A stretch of DNA of 64,000 nucleotides from CAVVDY01 sp963819645 (GCA_963819645.1 CAWFWZ010000014.1:372001-436000), one strand, 5' to 3'. Counted from the first letter of the stretch, positions 27,970 through 37,343 are shown. A program made the numbers and translations. The notes: a model not told the origin generated them from the letters alone.

Positions 27970-29955
27970 ATGCCGCAAGCACTGCAAGGCCGGGTGCGAT
28001 TTGGACTCTTCGAACTCGATCCTCGAGCCGGAGAGCTGTATAAGAACGGCCACGCGAGCGTACTGCAGGAGCAACAGCTCAAAGTCCTGCTGATGCTGAT
28101 CGCAGTCGAAGGCGAGATTGTCACCCGCGAAGACATCAGAAATAAGCTCTGGCCGAACGACACTGTGGTCGAGTTCGATCACGGCATCAATAACACAATC
28201 AAGAACCTGCGGCGCACGCTGGGCGATTCGGCGGATAGCCCGGCCTACATCGAGACGCTGGCGCGACGTGGTTATCGGTTCATAGCTCCGGTCACAGGCT
28301 ACGAGTTCAGAGCAGAGGGATCGGGTGATACCTTCGACGCGATCCAGCCTGAGCCCGGCAAAGGCTTTCTTGTAGGTGTTCAGGAAATTACAGCCGAATG
28401 CCGACCGGCGCCGGAAGAGATCTCCGATGCGACCCTGGCCAGCATTCCCACCGAATGGCGTATACCAAAACCGCGCCTGCTTGTCTCCGCGGGAGTGCTG
28501 GTGCTGATGGGGATAGGCAGTTTCTGGGGCTGGTCGCAGTGGCGTCGGCGCACCACGCCGCCGGTCCCGATCCAGTCGATCGCCGTTCTGCCTCTTGCCG
28601 ATCTTTCGGGGGACGCTTCTCAGGGTTATTTTGCCGATGGCATGACCGAAGAGCTCATTACCGATCTCGCACAAATCAGCTCGTTGCGCGTGGTTTCGCG
28701 GACATCGGTCATGAAGTATAAGCACAGCAACAAGGCGCTGCCGGAGATTGCGCGTGAGCTGAATGTGAACGCCGTGGTCGAGGGATCGGTCATGCGATCG
28801 GGCGAGGAGGTACGAATCACAGCCCAGTTGGTAGACGCTCGCGACGATCATCACCTTTGGGCGCAGAGCTATCAGCGGCCCTTCATCCAATTGCTAAGCT
28901 TGCAAAACGAAGTCGCCCGCGACATCGCCCTTCAGGTACGAGTCGAGCTCACACCCCAGGAACAAGACAGGTTGTCAACGCCGCGGCGCATGTCTCCGGA
29001 CAATTATGTTACCTATCTCAAGGGCCGCTATTACATCTATCAGAGCACTGAGGAGAGCATGGCCAAGGCCATTGCTTGTTTCAACGCAATCCTCGCGCAG
29101 GATCCATCGTCGGCCGCCGCCTACGCGGGCATAGCTGAGGCCTATCTCATGCTCGGTACCCCTGAGGCAGTCCCGCGCGCCCGGGACGCAGCCCAGAAGG
29201 CTTTGGCCCTGGACCCCACATTGTCGGAGGCGCGCGAGTCACTGGCCAACATTCTGCTTTCTGACTGGGATATAACCGCCTCCGGCGCGGAGGTTCGGCG
29301 GGTCTTGGCATCGAGGCCTAATAGTCCCTCAGCACACGCGCTTTACGCTATGCAGTTGCTGGTCGTAGGCGACTTCGAACAGGCTCTTGAAGAAGATCGC
29401 AAGGCTATTGCTCTCGACCCGCTGAGCGTTAAGTGGGTAGCCGATGCTGAAATGATTGCTTTCTTTAGTCGCAACTATCCTCAGGTAGCTGAATTTGCCA
29501 ACCGGGTTTTAGCCGTGGAGCCGCGTCGGGAGCGGGCTCTCTATTGGCTGGGCTATAGCTACGAACAGCAGGGCGACTTCGCGCGCGCTCTGGCGGAATA
29601 CGCTAAAGCGGACCCTTCCGAAGATGTACACGGGATTATGCTGGCGGCCATGGGACGTTCCTACGCCCTTTCAGGCAAAGCAGCTGAAGCGCGACAGGTG
29701 GAGGCGCGGCTTCAGAAAGAGTCAAGCGATGCCTACGTTTGGCCCTACGACTTTGCTCTGTTTTACAGCGCCATGGGGAACAACGATCTAGCATTCCGCT
29801 GGTTGGAGAAATGTTATCTCGACCATGATAGTTGGTTAGTCGTAATGAAACAGGACCCGCGGTTAGAGAACCTGCATTCTGATCCACGATTTGCCGCTCT
29901 GGTGCGGCGCATTGAGCTGCGGCCGCGAGAAGCGCGTCTAGAAAAGCAGCAATAG
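27970..29955 (+). CDS. CadC-like membrane regulator: winged helix, TM helix, TolB-like and TPR domains
   Basis: 661 residues, intact. Residues 8-105 form an OmpR/ToxR-type winged helix (RFGLFELDPRAGELYKNG, REDIRNKLWPNDT, YIETLARRGYRF). A transmembrane helix follows near 175-195 (LLVSAGVLVLMGIGSFWGW), then a FlgO/TolB-N-like domain (SIAVLPLADLS...YFADGMTEELITDLA) and about five TPR units (IACFNAILAQDPSSAAAYAGIAEA). The layout suggests a ToxR/CadC-type one-component regulator binding DNA inside the cell and sensing through its periplasmic part. Divergent from the FG-GAP gene, a plausible target. Confidence 0.9.
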   Translation: MPQALQGRVRFGLFELDPRAGELYKNGHASVLQEQQLKVLLMLIAVEGEIVTREDIRNKLWPNDTVVEFDHGINNTIKNLRRTLGDSADSPAYIETLARRGYRFIAPVTGYEFRAEGSGDTFDAIQPEPGKGFLVGVQEITAECRPAPEEISDATLASIPTEWRIPKPRLLVSAGVLVLMGIGSFWGWSQWRRRTTPPVPIQSIAVLPLADLSGDASQGYFADGMTEELITDLAQISSLRVVSRTSVMKYKHSNKALPEIARELNVNAVVEGSVMRSGEEVRITAQLVDARDDHHLWAQSYQRPFIQLLSLQNEVARDIALQVRVELTPQEQDRLSTPRRMSPDNYVTYLKGRYYIYQSTEESMAKAIACFNAILAQDPSSAAAYAGIAEAYLMLGTPEAVPRARDAAQKALALDPTLSEARESLANILLSDWDITASGAEVRRVLASRPNSPSAHALYAMQLLVVGDFEQALEEDRKAIALDPLSVKWVADAEMIAFFSRNYPQVAEFANRVLAVEPRRERALYWLGYSYEQQGDFARALAEYAKADPSEDVHGIMLAAMGRSYALSGKAAEARQVEARLQKESSDAYVWPYDFALFYSAMGNNDLAFRWLEKCYLDHDSWLVVMKQDPRLENLHSDPRFAALVRRIELRPREARLEKQQ

Positions 29956-30048
29956 CTGATTCTCAGCCGCTTACGAGGTGCGCGCAGTCGGGCCGAGTGC
30001 AGCTCTCGTCGGCCTCCAACAAAACCGTTATGCAATCAGGCGCGCACG

Positions 30049-31329
30049 CTACTGCGTGAGCCGGAGCAGGATCTGGGCGGCGATGGTTTGGAAGACCTGC
30101 TGGAGGTCGGACGAGCAGGTTGAGGACGGACAGTTGGGGACGAACACCGCCATGCCTACCGGCTGCGCGGCGTTGTAGCTCGAACTGGCCGGGTCGTTGG
30201 CGATCTGCTGCAGGAAAGCGTTATCAACGGAAGTGCCCAGTCCGATGGCGTAGATGTACATGCCTTCCGCGCGCATGGCGTTGGCGGTTTGGAGCGCACG
30301 ATATTGCGCGTCGGCAGTGACATTCGATCGGGTGAAGGTTTTGGTCGTGCCGTCGATTTGCGAGGTAAATCCTGCGAGGTTCTTGAGGCAAAAGCTCGAA
30401 GGGCTCCAGGTGCGCGAGCCGCTGTTGTAGGTGGCAAGTGAGGTTCCACTCGTGGGACTGAAGAACGCGACCGTGCTGCCCGAATCGTAGCCTCCGTAGT
30501 TATAAAGAGTCATAGTGCCATTGCAGGAGAGAGTGTCCTGGATCACGTTGACGTAGCCGTCGGTGAAGTACACGGCGACCTTGACCACGTTCTGTCCGGG
30601 AATGACCGGCACACTTTCGTTCTGGCTCTTGGCGAGAGTCAGGCCTCCGGGACCAAAGGTACCGCCAGTGAAATGCCCGCTTAGAGCATTCGCGGCGTTG
30701 GTGATGGGGGTGATGAAGTTGGTGCCGATGGCCACGTCCACGGTGGCATTGGAGGCGAAGCTGACCATCGCGACCTCGTCCGTAGTGTTATCGAAATAGT
30801 TGACGAAGGTTCCCGTCGCGGGGGGGAGCGCAGACGCTCCGCCGTTGGTCTGCATTGAGCCGGAGCGATCGAGAATCAGCGACATGACCAGCTTGCCGCG
30901 GGTGGCCTGCGCGCTGTCGCTTACCGGCAAGGTGCGAAAGGCCGGGAGCAGAGCCATGAACTGCGTCTTGATAGTCGCGGTGGCGTTGACGCTGACGAAT
31001 GTCTGACCGTTCGCGTCGGTGGAAAAGTTGATCGCTAGAGTTGGGGAGTTTGCGTCGAGCGAAGTTGCGCGATAGTTCGCGTTGAAGGAATTCGTGGCCA
31101 GTGTCGTAGCCGTGGTCTGTCCCTGTGAGAGGTTACGCATCGCAGTCAGGCAGGCGCCATCGACGGCTTTCGAGAGCTTGGCCTTGGTGACGTAGGCGAA
31201 TCCCAGGTCGACCGCCAATCCCAGAGAAAGAACCAGCGACGACAGAGCGAGAGCAAAAAGCACGAGAGTCTGTCCGCGGTTGTCGCGCAGTTTGTGCAGC
31301 CTCAGCCAGCGTCTCAGCTTAGTGTTCAT
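30049..31329 (-). CDS. tadG: TadG-like pilus assembly protein with VWA domain
   Basis: 426 residues. The N-terminal TadE/G-type signal (NRGQTLVLFALALSSLVLSLGLAVDLG) anchors it to the membrane. A von Willebrand A domain starts near residue 150 with an intact metal site DRSGSM and continues through IYAIGLGTSVDNAFL near the C-terminus. Starts two bases after the upstream TadE gene stops, so they are co-transcribed. Minor components of this kind may sit at the pilus tip or aid adhesion (inference). Confidence 0.9.
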   Translation of the reverse strand: MNTKLRRWLRLHKLRDNRGQTLVLFALALSSLVLSLGLAVDLGFAYVTKAKLSKAVDGACLTAMRNLSQGQTTATTLATNSFNANYRATSLDANSPTLAINFSTDANGQTFVSVNATATIKTQFMALLPAFRTLPVSDSAQATRGKLVMSLILDRSGSMQTNGGASALPPATGTFVNYFDNTTDEVAMVSFASNATVDVAIGTNFITPITNAANALSGHFTGGTFGPGGLTLAKSQNESVPVIPGQNVVKVAVYFTDGYVNVIQDTLSCNGTMTLYNYGGYDSGSTVAFFSPTSGTSLATYNSGSRTWSPSSFCLKNLAGFTSQIDGTTKTFTRSNVTADAQYRALQTANAMRAEGMYIYAIGLGTSVDNAFLQQIANDPASSSYNAAQPVGMAVFVPNCPSSTCSSDLQQVFQTIAAQILLRLTQ

Positions 31330-31331
31330 GG

Positions 31332-31868
31332 TCAGTAATATCCGACGTCATACACTTGCGACGGCACGATGGTCGCGTTAAGGAAGCTTCCCACCGGCGT
31401 AATGGAGTGATAGGTGTAGAAGACCTCGGTGATGAACATGGTTTGCCCAACCTGCGGAGTAGCGTTGGCGGGCAGCGTTACTGTGCCTCCGATGATGCTT
31501 CCGATGCGGCTGGTGGCGGCCAACCCTCCCTGCGCGGATTGTCCCGTCAGCTTGAGCGTGTTGTTGTTGTTGTAGACGGATGAGACGATGACGCGGCCAT
31601 TGGTCGCGAAACTCAGCGGAGCCGATGCGGTCATCACTGCCGTAGCGGTATCTGACAATGTGGTACCACGCGACGCCAGAGCGCATCCTTCTCCCGTAAG
31701 GTTGACGACGATCTGGCCCACGAACAGGGCGCGGCTCACATCGATTACGCTGAACAGGATGATGAACAGCACCGAGGCGCAGAGAGCGAACTCGATCAGC
31801 GCCTGGCCGGATGTGTCGCGTGCCCGTATTCTCATTCGGTCCGGCTTCGGTATGGTTCGGGTAAACAT
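31332..31868 (-). CDS. tadE: TadE-family minor pseudopilin
   Basis: 178 residues from the ATG at 31868, which lies just after the stop of the preceding TadE gene. The pseudopilin signal is SGQALIEFALCASVLFIILF, with Glu at +5 after the Gly cleavage site. The rest is a beta-rich periplasmic domain. An extended frame upstream would overlap its neighbour and is not needed. Processed by the prepilin peptidase encoded in the other arm of the locus. Confidence 0.88.
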   Translation of the reverse strand: MFTRTIPKPDRMRIRARDTSGQALIEFALCASVLFIILFSVIDVSRALFVGQIVVNLTGEGCALASRGTTLSDTATAVMTASAPLSFATNGRVIVSSVYNNNNTLKLTGQSAQGGLAATSRIGSIIGGTVTLPANATPQVGQTMFITEVFYTYHSITPVGSFLNATIVPSQVYDVGYY

Positions 31869-31875
31869 GATCGGC

Positions 31876-32355
31876 TCAGTTGCTGTTGCCCGGCGGGAAG
31901 GGTTCATTGCGAAAGCTCGCCGAGACGGTGGTCGTGTAATTGCCGTGCGCAAAGTACTGGCCAACGAGCGCGGTCATCAAAGGCAAGTTTGCTGTAAGCG
32001 AAATAGTGACGGTGTCGCCGGGGCCTCCGGCATTGTTGCTCCCCCCGACCAGGCTGGAGATCTGAATGTTCGAAACGTCGAGCCCCATCGCGTCCTGCTG
32101 CGCGACCTGGGTGATGGAGGCGATGCGCGAAAGGGTCTGGCCGGCATGGTTCGGATCAGGCAGGTGATTGCCCGTCATGGCATAGCGTCCGGCTTCGCGC
32201 ACCGCGTTTTGCAATGTGATCTGGCCGTACATCAGGCCGGCGAACTCGAAGCACCCGAGCATCATGGTGAACAGCATGGTCGCGACCAGCGCGAATTCCA
32301 TGGTGGTTCCGCCATGGTCGCGCGACCGCAATCGTTGTAGGTGCGAGCGGGTCAT
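31876..32355 (-). CDS. tadE: TadE-family minor pseudopilin
   Basis: 159 residues. The pseudopilin motif GGTTMEFALVATMLFTMMLG carries the conserved Glu followed by a hydrophobic helix, then LQNAVREAGRYAMTG, a typical TadE continuation. First pseudopilin gene of the minus-strand arm. Ends 7 bases before the next TadE gene. Confidence 0.9.
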   Translation of the reverse strand: MTRSHLQRLRSRDHGGTTMEFALVATMLFTMMLGCFEFAGLMYGQITLQNAVREAGRYAMTGNHLPDPNHAGQTLSRIASITQVAQQDAMGLDVSNIQISSLVGGSNNAGGPGDTVTISLTANLPLMTALVGQYFAHGNYTTTVSASFRNEPFPPGNSN

Positions 32356-32400
32356 CTATGCGGTTTATCGGCAAAATAGCCGGGGAGCTTCAGTGAGAAC

Positions 32401-33900
32401 CTAGCGGGTCCGCTCAAAGAGCACGGCGACGTTGTCCTGGTAAATGACTTGCCAGCCCGGGGTATTGCGCAGCAGGTAGGTCAGGGGCTGCTCGCGCGCA
32501 AACAGGACATATTGGATGTTGTGCTTGCGCAGCAACTCCAGCGAGTTCTTCAGGCCCATGATGTCGAGGTAGTCGCCAAATACGCCGCTGTATTCGAAGA
32601 TATCGACCCGCGAGTCGACAAAGACCAGGATCTGCGGCGCGTTCCAGATCAGGTAGCCGCCCCAGTCGTAGTCGTTGAGCACCCGGGCGCCAGGGGGAAT
32701 CGAGGTCAGATGACTCAATGCCACGACCGGATATTCTTCGACGATGCCCACGCTGAGCTGCGCGTTTGAGGGCGCCTGCCAAAGCATGATGCCGACCATG
32801 GCGCCGATCATCAGCAGATTCAGCGCAGGCTTATCGCCAACGGCTCGCCCGCCGAATCCGCGCAGGCTAAGTTCGGCAGCGAGCACAGGAGTGAGGATGA
32901 TCGCCGCCAGAAACAGGAATCGCGTATAGGTCAACGCCGAATAGAAGGCGATCAATATAAACAGGACCTGGTGCAGGCGAAAGCGTCCTTGGCGTATCAA
33001 CGCCAGTACCAGGAAGCCCAGCAGCATCGCCAGCAGCAGCTTTCCCCGGATGGCGTGAAAGTCAGGGCTCTGCCACTCCTCGACATGGCTGACGTTCAGC
33101 TTCTGCCGAAACGCCAGGTTGAAGGGATAGAAGACCAATCGCCATCCGTAGGGATTCACGAACAGTGCCGCGGCGGAACATGCGACGACGCCGGCAAGCT
33201 GCTTAAGCTCGTTCAGGCCGCGGCGAGGGGACTCAATCCGGCCGGCGCGAACCCTGCAGCATCCGGCGATAGCGAAGGCCACAAGCAGCGCGAGCCCGAT
33301 CAGCCATGAGCCGTGGGTGTTGACCCACAACACGAACAGCGGTGGAAGCAGCCAGAGCCGTCGCGGATGCGAACCATAAGTTTCGAGAATCAGCAACTCG
33401 AGAAGCAGAAATATCCAGCCAAACAGCAGGGTGCGCGGACCGAACGACACGGTTGCTAAAGGTATGGCCAGGCCACAGGCGAGAGCTGCCGCTTTGTAAT
33501 CACGCGCCCGCAGATATGCCAGCCCATAAAGCAGAAGGAAGATGGTCACCAGCGCCAGCGCCATCACCAGGTACAAGCCCTGCAATCCGAAACAGCGCCA
33601 GCCCAGGTAGTAGGGAAGCTCGCCCAGCCACTCGTGATTGATCCAGGGCGCGCCATGCACGGTGTAGGAATAAGCGTCAGCGCGAACGAAACGGCCGGTG
33701 CTGAGTAGCTGCTCGGCATTGCGCAGGTGCCACCAGATATCGGGATCGGCGATGCTGCGGTTGGCGAAGATGACGACAGTCGTTGCCAGAGCCGTCGCCA
33801 GGACGGCGGGAAACCCGATGAGGGTGCGCCACCAGTCGTGCGCGGGAGCACCGGGCACGGACGACGCGACACGATCGAGCGCGTTGGAGGCAGCCATCAT
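32401..33900 (-). CDS. polytopic membrane protein, GT-C glycosyltransferase-like
   Basis: About 499 residues with roughly ten membrane helices. The first periplasmic loop has DPDIWWHLRNAEQLLSTG followed by DAYSYTVHGAPWINHEWLGE, a layout like GT-C enzymes, where an acidic residue after the first helix is catalytic. The soluble C-terminus has DYDWGGYLIWNAPQ. The ATG at 33900 has ggag upstream. It sits at the head of the minus arm of the Tad locus, 45 bp before tadE. A role in modifying pilins or surface glycans is possible but only inferred from position. Confidence 0.6.
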   Translation of the reverse strand: MMAASNALDRVASSVPGAPAHDWWRTLIGFPAVLATALATTVVIFANRSIADPDIWWHLRNAEQLLSTGRFVRADAYSYTVHGAPWINHEWLGELPYYLGWRCFGLQGLYLVMALALVTIFLLLYGLAYLRARDYKAAALACGLAIPLATVSFGPRTLLFGWIFLLLELLILETYGSHPRRLWLLPPLFVLWVNTHGSWLIGLALLVAFAIAGCCRVRAGRIESPRRGLNELKQLAGVVACSAAALFVNPYGWRLVFYPFNLAFRQKLNVSHVEEWQSPDFHAIRGKLLLAMLLGFLVLALIRQGRFRLHQVLFILIAFYSALTYTRFLFLAAIILTPVLAAELSLRGFGGRAVGDKPALNLLMIGAMVGIMLWQAPSNAQLSVGIVEEYPVVALSHLTSIPPGARVLNDYDWGGYLIWNAPQILVFVDSRVDIFEYSGVFGDYLDIMGLKNSLELLRKHNIQYVLFAREQPLTYLLRNTPGWQVIYQDNVAVLFERTR

Positions 33901-33943
33901 TGCGCTCCATCGGCGCAATTGAGGCAGACGATTAAGGACGCGC

Positions 33944-34124
33944 TTCGCTTTTCGCTATTCGCCATTCGCGCCGGACCGTTTTGGTCGCCATTTTTTTCGG
34001 AATTCGCTGTCAGTTCAGCAGGCAGGCACGGCCAGTACGGAGTTCTTCCAACCAACCACCTGGCGCTTTCCGTGGCTTGTAGTGATGTTGAGTTTCTGGC
34101 GAATAGCGAATGGCGAATAGCGAG
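33944..34124. repeat. inverted pair of heptamer arrays
   Basis: Left array: four 7-bp units ttcgctt, ttcgcta, ttcgcca, ttcgcgc (33944-33971). Right array: tggcgaa, tagcgaa, tggcgaa, tagcgag (34097-34124), the reverse complement. The 125 bp between them show no open frame. This divergent gap separates the two arms of the Tad locus. Confidence 0.7.
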
Positions 34125-34145
34125 AGGCCCTCATGCTTCTCTCTC

Positions 34146-34213
34146 GCCTGCCGATGAGACAAGCAGGCCTGCGGGAAACCGGGGGCACGAAAGCTCACGG
34201 CGGACAACCGCCG
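34146..34213 (+). other. structured leader of flp
   Basis: Two hairpins precede the pilin gene: gcctgc/gcaggc with an 11-nt loop (34146-34168) and cggcgg-acaa-ccgccg (34198-34213). The linking stretch (gggaaacc...cacgaaagctcacgg) resembles parts of c-di-GMP-I (GEMM) riboswitches, but the P2 hairpin expected there is missing. No family assignment is made. Confidence 0.35.
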
Positions 34214-34232
34214 GAGTGAAGGGAGAACTTGC

Positions 34233-34421
34233 ATGTTGAGCAAGGCCACAAATGCCTGGCGCAGACTGCTGCGGGATGAGTCGGGGCAAAACATGATCGA
34301 GTATGCGCTCGTAGCGGCACTCATCGCGCTGGGAGCGATCGTCTCGATGCAGGGGCTGGCAACCTCGCTGAGCACCGCGTTCAGCAAGGTCTCAAGCCAC
34401 CTGAATGCGTCCGTTACGTAG
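34233..34421 (+). CDS. flp: Flp-family type IVb major pilin
   Basis: 62 residues. After a short leader, the cleavage site Gly is followed by QNMIEYALVAALIALGAIV, with the Flp hallmark Glu-Tyr at +5/+6 and one long hydrophobic helix. Length is normal for Flp pilins. A gggag Shine-Dalgarno precedes the ATG. First gene of the plus-strand Tad arm, expected to be the most strongly expressed, with a 300-bp leader region upstream. Confidence 0.95.
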   Translation: MLSKATNAWRRLLRDESGQNMIEYALVAALIALGAIVSMQGLATSLSTAFSKVSSHLNASVT

Positions 34422-34537
34422 TTATCAGGTCACGACTCCTACGCGGAAGGGGCCATGCGATCTGCGTGGCTCCTTCGCAAACCAGGCCACTCAAACGTAA
34501 GGAGATTGCCGGCTGCTGCGAAGAAATCAGATTAACC

Positions 34538-35062
34538 ATGATGCCCCCGTCCTCCAACCCGTACGCGCTTGCCGGCGGAGTCTGCTTCGCCCTGGCCGGC
34601 GCCGCCTGTGATCTGCGCTGGCGCCGCATTCCTAATCGGCTGACGGGAGCCGCCCTTCTACTCGCCTTACTGGTTAATGCGCTGCTCGGTGGCGTACGAG
34701 GTTTTCTCAGCTCGCTCGCTGCCTGCCTGGTAGCCTGCGCGCTATTCGCTGTGATGTTTTTCATGGGCGGCATGGGTGGTGGCGACGTGAAGCTGATGGC
34801 TGCGATCGCTGCTTTCGCCGGCATTGGCCACCTGACGGAGCTGCTGCTGTCGACCGCTTTGGCGGGAGGCATATTTGCGCTGGCAATGGCCTTCGCTCGC
34901 GGCGCATTAGGCGACACCCTGCGCAATCTCTTTGGCTGGCTGTGGCCACGACACACGGCAAAAAATGATTCTTCCCCACGTGCCCGTTTGTACCTGCCCT
35001 ATGGAGTGCCCATCGCTGTAGGGGCACTCCTAACTTTTTATAGCGGAGTGCTTACCCCATGA
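34538..35062 (+). CDS. cpaA: A24-family prepilin peptidase (CpaA/TadV)
   Basis: 174 residues, six membrane helices. The two aspartates of the A24 aspartic protease are visible: Asp25 in CDLRWRRIPN and Asp83 in GGGDVKL. It cleaves the leaders of Flp and TadE/TadE pseudopilins. ATG at 34538 or 34541. The last four bases (ATGA) overlap the start of cpaB. Confidence 0.93.
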   Translation: MMPPSSNPYALAGGVCFALAGAACDLRWRRIPNRLTGAALLLALLVNALLGGVRGFLSSLAACLVACALFAVMFFMGGMGGGDVKLMAAIAAFAGIGHLTELLLSTALAGGIFALAMAFARGALGDTLRNLFGWLWPRHTAKNDSSPRARLYLPYGVPIAVGALLTFYSGVLTP

Positions 35063-35877
35063 ACACTCGCCGCACCGTCGTAGCTCTCTTGCTGGCGCTT
35101 CTGATTTCCGGTCTGTGCACATTCGTTCTGGCGCGCAAGGTGATGCGCCATGCCGCAGGCCGTCCTCAGACCCAGCCCTATGTCACCGTCAACAAGCCGG
35201 TGCTGCCCGGAGAAGTGCTGAAGGCGGATAACCTCTCGCTGATCGACTGGCCCATCAACCTGACTTTGCAGGGCGGCTTTGCCCGCATCGACGAGATTGC
35301 AGACCGGACGGCGCTCTATCCCATTACCCCCGGCCAGCCGGTATTGGCCGGCTATCTCGCCGCCGCCGGCTCGGGTATCGGACTGACGGCGAAGATTCCT
35401 GACGGCATGCGCGCCACTGCACTGAAGTCGAACGAAGTGATTGGCGTGGCCGGGTTTCTGTATCCCGGATCGCATGTCGACGTGCTGGTGACTTACAAGA
35501 ACGAAATCTCTCCCATACCGATGACGCAGATCGTCCTGCAAGATGCGGAGGTACTGACGGCGGGCCAGAAAATCGAGCCTGATCCGCAAGGCAAGCCCGA
35601 AACCGTCAGCGTGGTGACGCTGCTGCTAAGCCCGCAGAATGCGCAACGCGTGGTGCTGGCCAGTACGCAGGGAAGCGTGCAGTTCGTGCTGCGCAACTCG
35701 GCCGACCACGAAACCGTAGCTGACGCTCCCATGGATCTGCGTGAGCTTTCAGGCGGCAAAGGACAGGCTCCGGCAACACCCAGGAGCGCCGATGCCGGAA
35801 CGCAGCGTGTGAGGTCCTACGCCGTAGAGACCATTGCCGGAGACAAGCGGCAGGTCGCGAACTTCAATCAGCCGTGA
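35059..35877 (+). CDS. cpaB: Flp pilus assembly protein CpaB
   Basis: 272 residues. An N-terminal membrane anchor (VVALLLALLISGLCTFVLA) is followed by a SAF domain (YVTVNKPVLPGEVLKADNLS...PITPGQPVLAGYL) and an RcpC-like domain (GVAGFLYPGSHVDVLVTYKN). Periplasmic component that works with the secretin. Overlaps both neighbours by 4 bases (ATGA and GTGA), so translation is coupled. Confidence 0.94.
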   Translation: MNTRRTVVALLLALLISGLCTFVLARKVMRHAAGRPQTQPYVTVNKPVLPGEVLKADNLSLIDWPINLTLQGGFARIDEIADRTALYPITPGQPVLAGYLAAAGSGIGLTAKIPDGMRATALKSNEVIGVAGFLYPGSHVDVLVTYKNEISPIPMTQIVLQDAEVLTAGQKIEPDPQGKPETVSVVTLLLSPQNAQRVVLASTQGSVQFVLRNSADHETVADAPMDLRELSGGKGQAPATPRSADAGTQRVRSYAVETIAGDKRQVANFNQP

Positions 35878-37331
35878 GCATCCCCGTGAAACGAAAAAGC
35901 CAATTCGCGCAGCTCTTCCTATTGCAAGCACTGTTGCTGACGACGCTGGACGTGTGGTGCCAGAACCTTCCGGCAACGCAGCCGGTTCAGGCTCTCCCGG
36001 CGACCCAAAGTGCTCCGCAAGTTATCACTTCGCAGAATCCCTCCCGTCTGCAACCGTTGCCGCAGACGGAGCGTGAGCGGCTGGTTCTGATGGTCGGGCG
36101 TTCGACCGTGCTTCGCACCTCGCAGCGGTTGCGGCGGGTATATGTCAGCAATCCCGACGTGGTCGATTCCATAACCGCGAGCCCGCACGAACTCATACTG
36201 ACGGCGAAAGCCGGCGGCGCAAGCAGTGTGGCGGTGTGGACCGAAGATGGGGCCACGAGCCTGTACACGGTGGTCGCCGACCTCGATCTCACCGAACCCG
36301 CGAAAGCCCTGCGGATGGCTTTTCCCTACGAGCATATCGGGGTCGAGAGCCAGGGTGGACGGCTGCTGCTGACCGGCGCGGCCAGCTCGCCGGCGGTAAT
36401 CGATGCGGCGGTCAAGCTGTTGGCCTCGTATTCCAAAGACGTCGTCAGCTCAGTCCAGGTTCTAGTGGTGCACGCGCCGCAAGTGCAACTGAGGGTACGT
36501 ATTGCTGAGGTCGATCGCACCAAGCTGACGCAGTTCGGGATCAACATTCTCAGTGGAGGCCCGACCACGGCGGTCACCCAGACACAGCAATTCGGAGGCA
36601 TACAAATGCGCGACGATGGTGGGCTCGGGCTATCGGACCTGCTCAACATCTTCGTCTATAACAAAAATATTGACCTGGGCGCGATCCTGAAGGACCTGCA
36701 GCAAAACCAGGTTTTGCAGGTGCTGGCCGAGCCGAATATCACGGCGCTCAGCGGCCAAACCGCACATTTCCTTTCCGGCGGCGAATTTCCTTTCCCGGTG
36801 ATTCAGGGATCGTCGGGTGGTCTGACCAGCATCACCATCCAGTTCCGGCCTTACGGCGTGCGCCTCGACTTCACGCCGATCGTGAATCCCGACCACACCA
36901 TCCGGCTGAAAGTTGCGCCTGAAGTCAGCGCGCTCGACTACACCAACGCGGTTACCATCTCGGGCTATACCATCCCGGCGATCTCGACGCGGCGTGCAGA
37001 GACCGAGATTGAGTTACAAGACGGGCAAAGCTTTGCGATGTCGGGACTGCTCGACCGTCGTACCACGGAGAAGCTGGGTAAGATGCCGGGCATCGGCGAC
37101 ATTCCGATCCTGGGCGAGCTGTTCAAGTCGCGCGACATCAACAAGTCACTGACCGAGCTGGTGGTCATCATCACGCCGGTGCTGGTTGATCCGCTGACGA
37201 ATCCGGTCGCGATACCGCCGCTGCCGAAGGAAGCTGTGCCCAATCTCAGCGCCGACCCATTCGACAACTCGCTCAAGTCCAAGAACGATCAGCCGAAGGA
37301 ACAAGTAACACCGCCTGCTGCGGAACACTAA
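35874..37331 (+). CDS. cpaC: Tad outer-membrane secretin CpaC/RcpA
   Basis: 485 residues with a signal peptide. The pilus-formation N-terminal domain has GRSTVLRTSQRLRRVYVSNPDVV. The secretin core has VQVLVVHAPQVQLRVRIAEVDR, LAEPNITALSGQTAHFLSGGEFPFPV and the C-terminal EIELQDGQSFAMSGLLDRR...GKMPGIGDIPILGELFKS...ELVVIITP. It forms the outer-membrane gate for the Flp pilus. The tail is polar. Intact frame, GTG start overlapping cpaB. Confidence 0.96.
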   Translation: MSIPVKRKSQFAQLFLLQALLLTTLDVWCQNLPATQPVQALPATQSAPQVITSQNPSRLQPLPQTERERLVLMVGRSTVLRTSQRLRRVYVSNPDVVDSITASPHELILTAKAGGASSVAVWTEDGATSLYTVVADLDLTEPAKALRMAFPYEHIGVESQGGRLLLTGAASSPAVIDAAVKLLASYSKDVVSSVQVLVVHAPQVQLRVRIAEVDRTKLTQFGINILSGGPTTAVTQTQQFGGIQMRDDGGLGLSDLLNIFVYNKNIDLGAILKDLQQNQVLQVLAEPNITALSGQTAHFLSGGEFPFPVIQGSSGGLTSITIQFRPYGVRLDFTPIVNPDHTIRLKVAPEVSALDYTNAVTISGYTIPAISTRRAETEIELQDGQSFAMSGLLDRRTTEKLGKMPGIGDIPILGELFKSRDINKSLTELVVIITPVLVDPLTNPVAIPPLPKEAVPNLSADPFDNSLKSKNDQPKEQVTPPAAEH

Positions 37332-37343
37332 ACGGGAGATCGC

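Noticed and set aside
34146..34213. Firm call of a c-di-GMP-I riboswitch upstream of flp
   Set aside because: The P2 hairpin and the tetraloop receptor could not be found, so only a resemblance is reported.
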